Source of the DNA: an uncultured Clostridia bacterium
GTDB lineage: Bacteria; Bacillota; Clostridia; Oscillospirales; Ruminococcaceae
Direction: 5' to 3'
Assembly (NCBI GenBank): GCA_947630845.1
Contig: CANRJB010000002.1
Coordinates: forward strand, 1 to 64,000
Length of the DNA: 64,000 nucleotides
Position 1 is the stretch's first letter. Every line of letters begins with the position of its first letter. Below, piece by piece: positions 41,815 through 51,070 of the stretch. The translations under genes and the position numbers were made by a program. Below the pieces are notes generated by a model. That model was given only the letters and a program-made list of their open reading frames with translations. It did not search any database and was not told the DNA's origin.

Positions 41815-43098
41815 TTGTTTAACGGTATCATTAACCTGATCGGCATCCCACTCGGCTGGATCATGAAACTCATCTATACCGGAGTCGGGAATTACGGCAT
41901 CGCCATTATTCTCTTCACTTTGGTGACAAAGCTGATCCTGCTCCCCGTAACTTATAAATCCCAGAAAAATTCAGCCCGTCTCCAGCTCATCAACCCTAAA
42001 CTCAAACAACTCCGGGAACGCTACGCCAATTCCCCTGAAAAACTCCAGATCGAGACAACCAAACTCTATCAGGAGGAAAATATCAATCCCTATTCTTCCT
42101 GCCTGACTTCCTTTATTCCGCTCATCCTGCTCTGGGGCGTGCTGGCAGTTGTGTACAAGCCGATGACCTATATCCTTGACTATGACGAAGGGGTCATTGC
42201 GGATGCCAAGGCGATCGTTATCTCCATCGCCGATGACAAGAAAGCAGCTCGTGACCAGATCGAGAACAACTCCCTCCGGCAGGAGCTTGTCATTATGGAA
42301 CAGATGCTGAAAGATCCGGATGCGTTCCGTGCGGCACTGGAAAATGCGGAAGTCATTTCTGTCGATAAAAACGGCGAAGATCTCCCCGTCACCATCGCTG
42401 ACATCAAGGAGCTGGATTTCATCGGGGAAGTAACACGCTTTGCCGATACCTTCACCATCGGCAGCACCAACCTCAGTGAAACGCCTACATGGAAACTGAA
42501 AGAAAATTCAACCTTTTTCCTGTTCCTGATCCCGATCCTGTCCGGTCTGATGCAGCTTGCGCTGACGATCTACATGCAGATCATGCAGAAAAAGCGCAAT
42601 CCGGATATGCCCAATATGGGCGCAATGAATATCATGCTGTTCGGTATGCCGCTGTTCTCGGTTTGGCTGGCATTTACCGTGCCTGCCGGCGTGGGATTCT
42701 ACTGGCTGTGTTCGTCAGGGTTCTCCTTTCTCCAGACCGTGCTGCTGTATGCATGGTTCAATGAAAAGCGGGTACAGAAGATCGGTGAGGCAGAGCGGAA
42801 AAAGGCAAAGAAGGCAAACCGCCGCCCGACCATGATGCAGAGACTCATGGAACAGCAGGAGGAACTGCTCCGGCAGCAGGAACAGTCCAGTCAGAGCAGC
42901 GCAAGACTGGCTGGCGGTCCGTCCAATCGGGTGCGTTATTCTGACGATGACGGGGAACGGAAATTCTCACGTGCAGAGTTGGAAGAATATAATACGACCG
43001 TCATTCGTGAAGCAAGAAGGCGTATGGCTGCCAAGTACGGCGAGGAATTGCCGCCGGAAACCAAGCCTGAGAATAATCCTAAGAAAAAGAAGAAATAG
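41815..43098 (+). CDS. yidC: YidC/Oxa1-family membrane protein insertase
   Basis: The 427-residue insertase starts at TTG 41815 (then FNGIINLIGIPLGWIMK), with GAGGTAACCA before it. The Oxa1 core has five or so membrane segments, with QLRERYANSPEKLQ coiled cytoplasmic hairpin and SFIPLILLWG after it. A larger extracytoplasmic insertion lies between helices 2 and 3 (about residues 120-225). The C-terminal tail is long and charged (ends NPKKKKK), which can bind ribosomes. It inserts membrane proteins alone or with SecYEG. Confidence 0.93.
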   Translation: MFNGIINLIGIPLGWIMKLIYTGVGNYGIAIILFTLVTKLILLPVTYKSQKNSARLQLINPKLKQLRERYANSPEKLQIETTKLYQEENINPYSSCLTSFIPLILLWGVLAVVYKPMTYILDYDEGVIADAKAIVISIADDKKAARDQIENNSLRQELVIMEQMLKDPDAFRAALENAEVISVDKNGEDLPVTIADIKELDFIGEVTRFADTFTIGSTNLSETPTWKLKENSTFFLFLIPILSGLMQLALTIYMQIMQKKRNPDMPNMGAMNIMLFGMPLFSVWLAFTVPAGVGFYWLCSSGFSFLQTVLLYAWFNEKRVQKIGEAERKKAKKANRRPTMMQRLMEQQEELLRQQEQSSQSSARLAGGPSNRVRYSDDDGERKFSRAELEEYNTTVIREARRRMAAKYGEELPPETKPENNPKKKKK

Positions 43099-43109
43099 GA
43101 GGGTCAGCT

Positions 43110-44243
43110 ATGACACAGATCATTACTGCGAAAACTGTTGAAGAAGCAAAGGCAATTGCCGCCCGTACCTTTGGCAGACCGCAATCAGAGATCACCTTCG
43201 AGGTCATTGAAGAACCGAAAAAGGGCTTTTTGGGCTTCAAGAAGGGAGAAGCAAAGGTACGTGCTACCTATGTTTCCATTGACATTTCTGCCGATGACAA
43301 GAGAACCATTGTGCCGCCGGTCGTAGAGTATCAGGATGTTCCGGGTGAGGATGCTCCGGTTGAGGAGAAAGCACCGGTTGAAGAACCTGCGGCTGTGGAA
43401 GAAGCTCCGGCTGTGGAGGAAACTCCGGCTGTGGAGGAAGCTCCGGTTGAAGAAGAAACTCCGGCTGTGGAGGAAGCTCCGGTTACAGAGGATGCTCCGG
43501 CTGTGGAGAATGGACAGAACATGGATGAAAATCATATACCGGATGATGAGGAGCTTGTTTCGGGTGAGCCGTCGGAAAGTGCGCTGGCGAAGATCGAGCT
43601 GGCAAAGGCATATCTGTCTAAGGTGCTGCTTGCAATGGGCGTGGAGGCAGAATTGCAGGTCAGCGCAGGTGCGGAAAGTGCCATCATCGACATCGTAACA
43701 CAGCACAGCGGTACGGTCATCGGCAGAAGGGGCGATACGCTTGATTCGCTCCAGTACCTGACGTTCCTTGCATCCAACCGGAATGACAAGGAATATTACC
43801 GCATTATCCTGAATAGTGCAAATTACCGTGAACGCCGTCGCAAGACCCTTGAGGAGCTTGCCGCAAAGATCGCAAAGAGTGTCATCCGCACCGGACGGAG
43901 ACAGACACTCGAACCAATGAATCCGTATGAGAGACGGATCGTACATTCTGCCATCGCTGAGATCGAGGGCGTAACGTCAAGAAGTATCGGAGAAGAGCCG
44001 TACCGCAAGGTCATCGTTTCGTCCACCAGTGCCAAACCTGTACGCCGCAGGAGACCGCCGCAGGATCACAATGACCGTGGCGGCAGACCCGATAACAGAC
44101 GGCGTGACCGCAGGAGAGATGGTGAAACTCCGTCAGAACGCATTTCGATGGACTCCATGAAAACGAGCTTTGAAAAGGATTACAAACGTCCCAAAGCGGA
44201 AGATGAGATCAATGCAGGGCTGTACGGTAAAATTGAATTATGA
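43110..44243 (+). CDS. khpB (jag): RNA-binding protein KhpB/Jag with an expanded Val-Glu-Glu-Ala-Pro repeat
   Basis: The 377-residue protein has an N-terminal Jag domain (about 1-52; AKTVEEAKAIAA, GFLGFKKGEAKV), an acidic low-complexity repeat (about 80-135; variants of PAVEEA and PVEEE), and a KH domain (about 170-245, VIGRRGDTLDSLQYL). An R3H domain follows (NPYERRIVHSAI) and then an Arg-rich tail. Jag/KhpB binds RNA and affects cell division and wall growth in Firmicutes. The length beyond the usual 200-330 comes mainly from the repeat and tail. Confidence 0.94.
   Translation: MTQIITAKTVEEAKAIAARTFGRPQSEITFEVIEEPKKGFLGFKKGEAKVRATYVSIDISADDKRTIVPPVVEYQDVPGEDAPVEEKAPVEEPAAVEEAPAVEETPAVEEAPVEEETPAVEEAPVTEDAPAVENGQNMDENHIPDDEELVSGEPSESALAKIELAKAYLSKVLLAMGVEAELQVSAGAESAIIDIVTQHSGTVIGRRGDTLDSLQYLTFLASNRNDKEYYRIILNSANYRERRRKTLEELAAKIAKSVIRTGRRQTLEPMNPYERRIVHSAIAEIEGVTSRSIGEEPYRKVIVSSTSAKPVRRRRPPQDHNDRGGRPDNRRRDRRRDGETPSERISMDSMKTSFEKDYKRPKAEDEINAGLYGKIEL
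43350..43506 (+). repeat. Minisatellite-like repeat inside jag
   Basis: Imperfect copies of GCTCCGGCTGTGGAGGAA-like units (15-30 bp) encode Pro-(A/V)-Val-Glu-Glu repeats. The near-identical DNA copies suggest recent slippage; length is likely to vary among strains. Confidence 0.75.
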
Positions 44244-44310
44244 TCTTGATCCCTGATACCGATCCCCGACATCTGACAGAAGCAGTCGGGGAACGCCTGC
44301 TACAAGAAGT

Positions 44311-44353
44311 CTCCGTCCAATGACAGCATGAGTTGTCATTGACGGAGTTTTCT
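44311..44353 (+). terminator. Terminator between jag and mnmE
   Basis: CTCCGTC-CAATGACA pairs with TGTCATT-GACGGAG (about 14 bp, one bulge), followed by TTTTCTGTT. Confidence 0.82.
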
Positions 44354-44379
44354 GTTATGATTTCATGAAGGAGTTTGCA

Positions 44380-45732
44380 ATGGATACAATTGCTGCAATT
44401 GCCACGCCGCATGGTTCAGGAGGGATGGCTGTCATCCGTATTTCAGGAGAGGACGCCATCCGCCGTGCGGATGCGCTTTTTATTCCCATGAGGGGAAAAC
44501 GTCCGGCAGAGATGGACGGCTATACCTGCGCATATGGCTATATCATGCAGAATGAAACACGGCTTGATGATGTGGTGCTGACGGTGTTCCGCAAGCCCCA
44601 CAGTTATACAGGTGAAGATGTGGTGGAGATCTCCTGTCATGGGGGATGCTATCTGGCGGAACAGGTACTGCGGACGGTACTCTGCGGCGATGTGCGCATG
44701 GCAGAACCGGGCGAATTTACAAAGCGTGCCTTCCTTCACGGCAAACTCTCCCTCACACAGGCAGAAGCTGTCGCTGACCTCATCTCGGCATCGGGCATGG
44801 GCGCACTGAAATGTGCCCGGAGTCTGCGTGACGGGGCGATGTTCCGGCGCATTTCTGCACTGTCGGAGCAGCTGCTCACGATCTTATCTGACCTTGCGGT
44901 GTGGGCAGATTATCCGGATGAGGACATCCCGGAAGTGGACGGAGAGATGCTGACCGGACGGTTGGAACGATTACTGAACGAAATGCAGCAGCTTGCGGCT
45001 ACTTATGATAACGGTCGGATCCTGCGTGAGGGGGTGGCAACGGCAATTGTGGGCAAGCCGAATGTCGGCAAATCCACGCTGTTCAACGCCCTGACGGGAT
45101 ATGAGCGGAGCATTGTGACGGACATTGCCGGAACGACAAGGGATGTGGTCGAGGAGCAGGTGCGTGTGGGGGACTATTTTCTGCGGCTGTCGGATACGGC
45201 TGGTGTGCATGATACGGATGAAGTAATTGAAAAGATCGGCGTGGAGAGAAGTCTGACGCATTTACAGGAAGCACAACTGGTGTTGGCGGTATTTGATATC
45301 AGCCGTCCGCAGGAAAAGGAAGATGCTGCACTGCTGAACATGCTGCCCATCGGGAGAACCATTTGTGTGTGCAATAAATCCGACCTTGGCACGGTCTGGA
45401 AACCGGAGGGAGAGTTTGCGGATATTGTCTGTATTTCTGCAAAAAATGACGATATTCAGGGACTGCTCTCTGCGGTGGATGGCTACATCAGGAACATTGG
45501 TTCTGTTTCGGAGGAAAGTGCAGTCATTGCCAACGAACGGCAGTACCGCTGTTTAAGGGATGCTGTTAATGGGGTGCAGGAAGCATTGGATGCGCTGCAT
45601 TCCGGCATGGCTTACGATGCGGTCACGGTCTGTCTGGATGAGGCGGAAAATGCGTTGTTGCAGTTGACGGGGGAACGCATCACGGACAAGGTCGTGGACA
45701 CTGTTTTTTCCCGATTCTGCGTCGGAAAGTGA
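44380..45732 (+). CDS. mnmE: tRNA modification GTPase MnmE
   Basis: The 450-residue GTPase starts [15 protein letters not shown]. It has a folate-binding N-terminal domain, a helical domain, an inserted G domain ([14 protein letters not shown] near residue 224, [12 protein letters not shown](V)HD, NKSD) and the conserved C-terminal FCVGK with the catalytic-type Cys. With MnmG it modifies the wobble uridine of certain tRNAs. ATG 44380 follows AAGGAG by six bases; ATG 44365 lies on that SD. It is followed by mnmG after seven bases. Confidence 0.97.
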   Translation: MDTIAAIATPHGSGGMAVIRISGEDAIRRADALFIPMRGKRPAEMDGYTCAYGYIMQNETRLDDVVLTVFRKPHSYTGEDVVEISCHGGCYLAEQVLRTVLCGDVRMAEPGEFTKRAFLHGKLSLTQAEAVADLISASGMGALKCARSLRDGAMFRRISALSEQLLTILSDLAVWADYPDEDIPEVDGEMLTGRLERLLNEMQQLAATYDNGRILREGVATAIVGKPNVGKSTLFNALTGYERSIVTDIAGTTRDVVEEQVRVGDYFLRLSDTAGVHDTDEVIEKIGVERSLTHLQEAQLVLAVFDISRPQEKEDAALLNMLPIGRTICVCNKSDLGTVWKPEGEFADIVCISAKNDDIQGLLSAVDGYIRNIGSVSEESAVIANERQYRCLRDAVNGVQEALDALHSGMAYDAVTVCLDEAENALLQLTGERITDKVVDTVFSRFCVGK

Positions 45733-45739
45733 GGGTGTT

Positions 45740-47623
45740 ATGGAGTATCATTATGATGTCATCGTGATCGGCGCAGGGCATGCCGGAGTTGAGGCAGGGC
45801 TTGCGGCAGCACGGCTCGGATGCAGGACGCTGCTGCTGACGATCTCTCTTGACCAGATCGCCAACATGCCCTGTAATCCGTCCATCGGCGGCACGGCAAA
45901 GGGGCATCTTGTCCGGGAGATCGATGCGCTCGGCGGACAGATGGGGAAGGCGGCAGACTGCTGCTTTCTCCAGAGCAGGATGCTGAACCGTGGGAAAGGT
46001 CCGGCTGTGCATAGTCTCCGTGTGCAGGCGGACAGGGCGATGTATCATTTATATATGAAGCATATCTGCGAAATGCAGGAAAATTTGTATGTCAAGCAGG
46101 GAGAAGCGGTGCGTGTCCTGACGGAACATGGCGCAGTGACGGGTGTGATGACGAAACTGGGCACGCAATTCTATGGAAAAGCTGTCATCATTGCCACAGG
46201 AACGTATCTAAAAGGTAAGATCCATGTGGGGGAAGCATCCTATGAGAGCGGTCCGGATGCATCGCTGCCGGCGAATGCATTGGGTGAGTCGCTCCGGGAG
46301 ATGCTGCCGCTGCGGCGTTTCAAGACAGGGACACCCTGTCGGGTACATCGGCGGAGCATTGATTTTTCCCGTCTGGAACGGCAGGACGGTGATGCCGAAA
46401 TTACGCCCTTTTCCTTTGAAAGCGATCACCATGGCATGCGCAATCAGGTGAGCTGCTACATCACCTATACCAACGAGCGCACGCATCAGGTCATTCGGGA
46501 CAATCTGCACCGTTCGCCTCTTTATGCCGGACGCATTGAAGGGGTCGGACCGAGGTATTGTCCGTCCATTGAGGATAAGGTGGTGCGGTTTGCCGATAAG
46601 GAACGGCATCAGATCTTCATTGAACCCATGGGGCTGCAAACGGAGGAATGCTATTTGCAGGGGATGAGTTCATCGCTGCCGGAAGAAGTGCAGCTTGCTT
46701 TTCTGCGGACGATCGTGGGATTGGAGCAGGTAGAAATTCTGCGTCCGGCATATGCGATCGAATACGACTGCATTGACCCGACGGCACTCTGCCCTACCCT
46801 CGAAACAAAGGCAATTCGGGGACTCTATGGTGCAGGGCAGTTCAACGGAAGTTCCGGCTATGAGGAAGCTGCGGCACAGGGTCTGGTCGCAGGCATCAAT
46901 GCGGCATTGCAGGTGCATGGTCAGGATCCACTTGTCTTGGAGCGTTCCGGCTCGTATATCGGGACACTCATCGACGATCTTGTCTCAAAGGGGTGCAGCG
47001 ATCCGTACCGGATGATGACATCACGGAGTGAATATCGACTGATTCTGCGGCAGGACAATGCCGATCTCCGGCTGATGCCCATCGGCAGAAAGATCGGTCT
47101 GCTGCCCGAAAGCCGGTATCAGAAGATGCTGCAAAAATATGCACTGGTGGATGCGGAGATCAAGCGGGTGAATACGTCCAATCTTTCGCCGTCCGACGGA
47201 CTGAATGCGTTTTTACAGGAACATGGCACTGCACCACTGCACACGGGATGCAAGATCGCTGACCTGATCCGCCGTCCGCAGCTTGGGTATGCGATGCTGC
47301 AAGCATTTGATGCGCAGCGTCCTGCGCTGTCACATGATGTGCAGGAACAGGTGGAAATACAGATCAAGTATGAGGGTTACATCCGGCGGCAGGAAGAATC
47401 CATCCGACAGGCACAGAAATTAGAATCCCGTAAGCTGCCGCCTGATCTCGATTATGGGACGGTGCGTGGACTGCGGCTTGAGGCTGCGGAAAAATTGAAC
47501 AAGATACAACCACTCAGCATCGGACAGGCTTCCCGTATCTCAGGGGTGTCCCCTGCGGATATTTCTGTGCTGCTTGTGTGGCTGGCTCAGCATAAGGAGG
47601 ATGAACATGCTGCCGGAGTATGA
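45740..47623 (+). CDS. mnmG: tRNA uridine-5-carboxymethylaminomethyl modification enzyme MnmG
   Basis: The 627-residue flavoprotein has the FAD-binding motif [19 protein letters not shown] near residue 9, [14 protein letters not shown] near 47, GTYLKG, and the family stretch [13 protein letters not shown](FNG) near 355. It ends with a helical MnmE-binding domain ([18 protein letters not shown]). It forms a complex with MnmE. It overlaps rsmG by 17 bp. The normal length and order support the assignment. Confidence 0.97.
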   Translation: MEYHYDVIVIGAGHAGVEAGLAAARLGCRTLLLTISLDQIANMPCNPSIGGTAKGHLVREIDALGGQMGKAADCCFLQSRMLNRGKGPAVHSLRVQADRAMYHLYMKHICEMQENLYVKQGEAVRVLTEHGAVTGVMTKLGTQFYGKAVIIATGTYLKGKIHVGEASYESGPDASLPANALGESLREMLPLRRFKTGTPCRVHRRSIDFSRLERQDGDAEITPFSFESDHHGMRNQVSCYITYTNERTHQVIRDNLHRSPLYAGRIEGVGPRYCPSIEDKVVRFADKERHQIFIEPMGLQTEECYLQGMSSSLPEEVQLAFLRTIVGLEQVEILRPAYAIEYDCIDPTALCPTLETKAIRGLYGAGQFNGSSGYEEAAAQGLVAGINAALQVHGQDPLVLERSGSYIGTLIDDLVSKGCSDPYRMMTSRSEYRLILRQDNADLRLMPIGRKIGLLPESRYQKMLQKYALVDAEIKRVNTSNLSPSDGLNAFLQEHGTAPLHTGCKIADLIRRPQLGYAMLQAFDAQRPALSHDVQEQVEIQIKYEGYIRRQEESIRQAQKLESRKLPPDLDYGTVRGLRLEAAEKLNKIQPLSIGQASRISGVSPADISVLLVWLAQHKEDEHAAGV

Positions 47624-48317
47624 GCAGGCGAAAATGCTGTTTTTACAGTATGATTTGGATGTTTCACGTGAAACATATCAAAAAATGGAATGTTACGCAT
47701 CTTTTCTACTCGACTACAACGAAAAGGTCAATCTCACAGCACTTACGGATGCAGACGATATCCTGAAAAAACATTTCTTAGACAGCATGCTGTTATACGG
47801 GAAGTGCAGTTTTTGCTTTCCGGAGAGGGGAAAGGTACTCGACATCGGGAGCGGTGCAGGGTTTCCGGGTGTTCCGCTCGGATTGCAGCGTGACGATCTA
47901 CAGATCACACTGCTTGACAGTCTGCAAAAACGAATCGTCTTTCTGAAATTACTCTGCGAAAAGTTGGGATGCCGTTATGAGGCAGTGCATGGGCGTGCAG
48001 AGGAAATGGGGAAAGGGGCGGCATATCGAGAAAGCTTTGATGTGGTGACGGCAAGGGCTGTGGCTGCGATGCCGATGCTTGCGGAATATGCGCTGCCCTT
48101 CGTCAAGCCGGGCGGCTACTGGCTTGCCATGAAAGGGCATGAGGAGTTTGCCCCTGCGGCACATGCAGTCACGATGCTTGGCGGTACGCTCGAACAGACC
48201 ATTTCCTATGCGCTTCCGGATGGGGACAAAAGGGTGATTTATGTCGTGAAAAAGACTGGCATATGTCCGACAAAATACCCTCGCAATAGCGGTCAGATTA
48301 AGCAAAAACCGCTGTAA
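47607..48317 (+). CDS. rsmG: 16S rRNA (guanine527-N7)-methyltransferase RsmG
   Basis: The 236-residue SAM-dependent methyltransferase has NEKVNLTAL near residue 41, HFLDSM, the SAM loop [15 protein letters not shown] near 78, and ARAVA(AMPML) near 145. It methylates G527 in 16S rRNA. ATG 47607 has AAGGAGG six bases upstream inside mnmG. A perfect parS site lies within codons that read DVSRET (about residues 17-23), so this gene also carries a centromere element. Confidence 0.95.
   Translation: MLPEYEQAKMLFLQYDLDVSRETYQKMECYASFLLDYNEKVNLTALTDADDILKKHFLDSMLLYGKCSFCFPERGKVLDIGSGAGFPGVPLGLQRDDLQITLLDSLQKRIVFLKLLCEKLGCRYEAVHGRAEEMGKGAAYRESFDVVTARAVAAMPMLAEYALPFVKPGGYWLAMKGHEEFAPAAHAVTMLGGTLEQTISYALPDGDKRVIYVVKKTGICPTKYPRNSGQIKQKPL
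47660..47675. promoter_or_regulatory. parS site 1 (inside rsmG)
   Basis: TGTTTCACGTGAAACA, a perfect match to the bacterial parS consensus bound by ParB. Confidence 0.95.
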
Positions 48318-48337
48318 GGGATGACGAAAATGTAAGG

Positions 48338-48373
48338 AAATCCGTTATTTTCAAAAGAAATAACGGATTTTTT
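48338..48373 (+). terminator. rsmG terminator
   Basis: AAATCCGTTATTT and AAATAACGGATTT (13-bp stem, seven-base loop) ending in TTTTTT. Confidence 0.85.
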
Positions 48374-48390
48374 CAGTAGCGTGTGCCGCC

Positions 48391-48405
48391 GGTATCTGGT
48401 ATAAT
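48391..48405 (+). promoter_or_regulatory. Extended -10 promoter before noc
   Basis: TGG-TATAAT (-10 at 48400-48405) without a clear -35 element at 17 bp. Confidence 0.5.
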
Positions 48406-48436
48406 AAAATTATCAAAGAGATATAAGGAGGCAGCT

Positions 48437-49258
48437 ATGACAGGATTATTTCCATTTACAAAAGAAAGGACTGAGGAGGGTAAGGTGCTGTTGCTCAACG
48501 TGGAGCAGATACGACCGAATCCCCATCAGCCACGAGTCCATTTTACGCCGGAAGAGCTGCGTGCGCTTTCCGACAGCATCCGGCAGAATGGCATCTTGCA
48601 GCCGCTGACCGTACGGCGGTGCGGAGAGGAGTATGAGCTGATTGCCGGAGAAAGGCGGCTGAGAGCTGCCAAATTGGCAGGCATGCAAACAGTGCCATGC
48701 ATCGTCATGGAAATTAACGACCGCAATTCTGCCATACTGGCACTGGTCGAAAACATCCAGCGAGAAGATCTGAATTATTTTGAAGAAGCGGCAGCTCTGG
48801 AAAAGTTGATCACCTACTACGGCATGACGCAGGAGGATGCTGCCCTGAAACTCGGACGAGCCCAGAGTACCGTCGCCAACAAACTCCGCCTGTTGCGCCT
48901 GACACAGGAGGAGCGGGATTACATTTTAGAGCATCATCTCACCGAACGCCATGCACGCACGCTGCTTCGTCTCGGCAGTCCGGAAGAACGCATGCAGGTA
49001 CTTGCAAAGGTGACGAAACTGCACCTGAATGTCGAGAAAACAGAGCAGCTCATTGACGGTCTGATCGGGAAACGAAAGGAGGAGGAGAGCTTTCGGAAAC
49101 GCAGCGTACTGTTCCGGGATGTGCGGCTGTTCACAAACACCATCAATCATGCAATCGAAACCATGCAGGCAGCCGGCATTCCGGCAGCATCGCAAAAAAT
49201 GCAGTTTGATGATTATATTGAGTACCGCATCAGGATCCCGCTGATCAAGCAGGAGTAG
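48437..49258 (+). CDS. noc: ParB-like nucleoid occlusion protein Noc
   Basis: The 273-residue ParB-family protein has the CTP-binding boxes GERRLRAAKLAG near residue 73 and ENIQREDLNYFEEAAAL near 107. A helix-turn-helix follows (TQEDAALKLGRAQSTVANKLRLL, shown here as two parts: TQEDAALKL and STVANKLRLL). The position directly after rsmG and before parA is that of noc in Bacillus; it could equally be a second ParB paralogue. Noc links chromosome position to septum placement. ATAAGGAGG precedes ATG 48437. Confidence 0.88.
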   Translation: MTGLFPFTKERTEEGKVLLLNVEQIRPNPHQPRVHFTPEELRALSDSIRQNGILQPLTVRRCGEEYELIAGERRLRAAKLAGMQTVPCIVMEINDRNSAILALVENIQREDLNYFEEAAALEKLITYYGMTQEDAALKLGRAQSTVANKLRLLRLTQEERDYILEHHLTERHARTLLRLGSPEERMQVLAKVTKLHLNVEKTEQLIDGLIGKRKEEESFRKRSVLFRDVRLFTNTINHAIETMQAAGIPAASQKMQFDDYIEYRIRIPLIKQE

Positions 49259-49265
49259 ATCGACT

Positions 49266-49294
49266 TTGCTCAGGGCAGTGCTGTCCTGAGCAAA
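49266..49294 (+). terminator. Hairpin after noc
   Basis: TTGCTCAGG-GCAG...CTGT-CCTGAGCAA forms a stem with two mismatches; only a weak AT tail follows. It could be a terminator before the parA promoter. Confidence 0.5.
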
Positions 49295-49310
49295 AATATT
49301 GCAAAATCAC

Positions 49311-49339
49311 TTTACAAATAGAGAAAAACATGGTATAAT
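49311..49339 (+). promoter_or_regulatory. Sigma-A promoter of parA-parB-serS
   Basis: TTTACA (49311-49316), 17-bp spacer, TATAAT (49334-49339). Confidence 0.78.
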
Positions 49340-49369
49340 AAATACAAAGAAAAAGAAAGGAGTTCTCTT

Positions 49370-50176
49370 ATGGGTAAAGTGATCGCTGCCGCAAATCAGA
49401 AAGGCGGCGTGGGAAAGTCAACAACTGTCGTCAACCTCTCTGCCTATCTTGGGTCGAAGGGCAAAAAAGTCCTATGTATCGACATTGATGCGCAGGGGAA
49501 TGCGACAACGGGCTACGGCATCCGGAAAAAGGGACTGAAAGCTTCAGCGTACGACATCCTCATCGGCAAGGCGAAAATCGAGGATGCGATCGTAAAAACG
49601 GAGTTTGAAAATGTGTCCATTGTGCCGGGTACAGCAGATCTTGCCGGTGCAGAGATCGAATTGACGCAGATGGAGGAGCGGTTTTACCGCCTGAAAATGC
49701 AGGTACTGACCGTCAAGGAGCAGTACGACTACATCTTCATTGACTGTCCGCCGGCATTAGGATTGCTGACGCTGAATGGTCTGACCGCTGCGGATGAGGT
49801 AATCATTCCGATGTTAGCAGAATATTATGCACTCGAAGGACTGACACAGCTTGCCAATACGCTGCGGCTGGTGCGGACAAATTACAATCCGAATCTCGAA
49901 ATATGCGGCATTCTGTTCACGATGTATGACGCAAGGCTGAATGTGTCTAAACAGGTCGTGGACGAGGTAGAAAAGTATTTTCCGGGGAAGATCTTTGAGA
50001 CGAAGATTCCCAGAAATGTCCGTCTGTCCGAAGCCCCGAGCTATGGTACTCCGGTCATGTATTATGACAAAACATCCAAAGGCGCACTGTTCTATGAATT
50101 GCTCGGGAAGGAAATTCTTGGCGAAGAGTTGGATAATAAAACAAAATGGCGTGTCAGGTTGGCGAAAACGTCCTGA
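49370..50176 (+). CDS. parA: Chromosome partitioning ATPase ParA (Soj)
   Basis: The 268-residue deviant-Walker ATPase has NQKGGVGKSTT near residue 9, DIDAQGNATTG near 40, FIDCPPALGLLT near 124 and RLSEAPSYGTPV near 223. Soj/ParA cooperates with ParB on parS to place origins and, in Bacillus, controls DnaA. AAGGAG precedes ATG. parB follows after 17 bp. Confidence 0.97.
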   Translation: MGKVIAAANQKGGVGKSTTVVNLSAYLGSKGKKVLCIDIDAQGNATTGYGIRKKGLKASAYDILIGKAKIEDAIVKTEFENVSIVPGTADLAGAEIELTQMEERFYRLKMQVLTVKEQYDYIFIDCPPALGLLTLNGLTAADEVIIPMLAEYYALEGLTQLANTLRLVRTNYNPNLEICGILFTMYDARLNVSKQVVDEVEKYFPGKIFETKIPRNVRLSEAPSYGTPVMYYDKTSKGALFYELLGKEILGEELDNKTKWRVRLAKTS

Positions 50177-50193
50177 CCGGAGGAGGGTAAATT

Positions 50194-51030
50194 ATGGTGA
50201 AAGGTGGTCTGGGCGGCGGACTGGATTCGCTGTTTGCGGACAATGCATCAGAAGTACAGGTGAAAAAACAGCTGCGGATTTCGGAGATCGAACCGAACCG
50301 CTCACAGCCCAGAAAAACATTTGACGAATCTGCAATTACAGCACTTGCACAATCCATTCAGGAACATGGCGTACTACAGCCGATTTTAGTGCGTCCCCTT
50401 CCGATGGGCGGTTATCAGATCGTTGCCGGAGAGCGGCGTTGGCGTGCGGCACGGATGGTGGGGCTGGATGAAGTGCCTGTTGTCATCCGGGAGATGACTG
50501 ACCTTGAGGCGGCACAGATTGCGCTGATCGAAAATTTACAGCGTGAAAACCTGAATCCGTTGGAAGAAGCGCAGGGATACCGCAGGCTGATGGACGATTT
50601 TGGGATGAAGCAGGAGGATGTGGCGAAAACGGTGGGACGCTCCCGCAGTGCGATCGCCAATGCCATCCGTCTGCTGCGGCTGCCGGAGGAAATTCAGGGC
50701 TATCTGGTGGACGGCAGCATTACATCGGGACATGCACGTGCGCTGCTTGGCTTTACGGATGAGGACACGATGGTCACGGCTGCACACAAAGCGGCTGCTG
50801 GGCTGCTGACTGTACGGCAGCTTGAACAGATGGCATCCGAACCGACACCGAAAAAATATGTGCCTGTGATTGAAAATTCCTATTATGGCGAAGTAGAGCA
50901 TTCCCTGCACACAAGGCTCGGCAGGAAGGTCAGTGTGCAGTATAAGAAAAATAAGGGGACTCTCACGCTTGAATTTTATGACGAGGACGATCTTCGGGAA
51001 TTGGCAAACCTGCTTTCGCCGGAAGACTAA
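50194..51030 (+). CDS. parB: Chromosome partitioning protein ParB (Spo0J)
   Basis: The 278-residue protein starts MVKGGLGGGLDSLF as usual for Spo0J. It has PNRSQPRK near residue 32, box I GERRWRAARMVG near 76, box II ENLQRENLNPLEEAQGY near 112, and an HTH that reads parS (EDVAKTVGRSRSAIANAI). The C-terminal dimer domain ends in the gene at 51030. ParB clamps spread from parS and load SMC. A parS site begins two bases after its stop. Confidence 0.97.
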   Translation: MVKGGLGGGLDSLFADNASEVQVKKQLRISEIEPNRSQPRKTFDESAITALAQSIQEHGVLQPILVRPLPMGGYQIVAGERRWRAARMVGLDEVPVVIREMTDLEAAQIALIENLQRENLNPLEEAQGYRRLMDDFGMKQEDVAKTVGRSRSAIANAIRLLRLPEEIQGYLVDGSITSGHARALLGFTDEDTMVTAAHKAAAGLLTVRQLEQMASEPTPKKYVPVIENSYYGEVEHSLHTRLGRKVSVQYKKNKGTLTLEFYDEDDLRELANLLSPED

Positions 51031-51031
51031 A

Positions 51032-51047
51032 TGTTTCACGTGAAACA
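51032..51047. promoter_or_regulatory. parS site 2 (between parB and serS)
   Basis: TGTTTCACGTGAAACA, perfect consensus, just after the parB stop and 24 bases before the serS ATG. Confidence 0.96.
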
Positions 51048-51070
51048 TATCGGAAAGGAAGAAAATCAAC

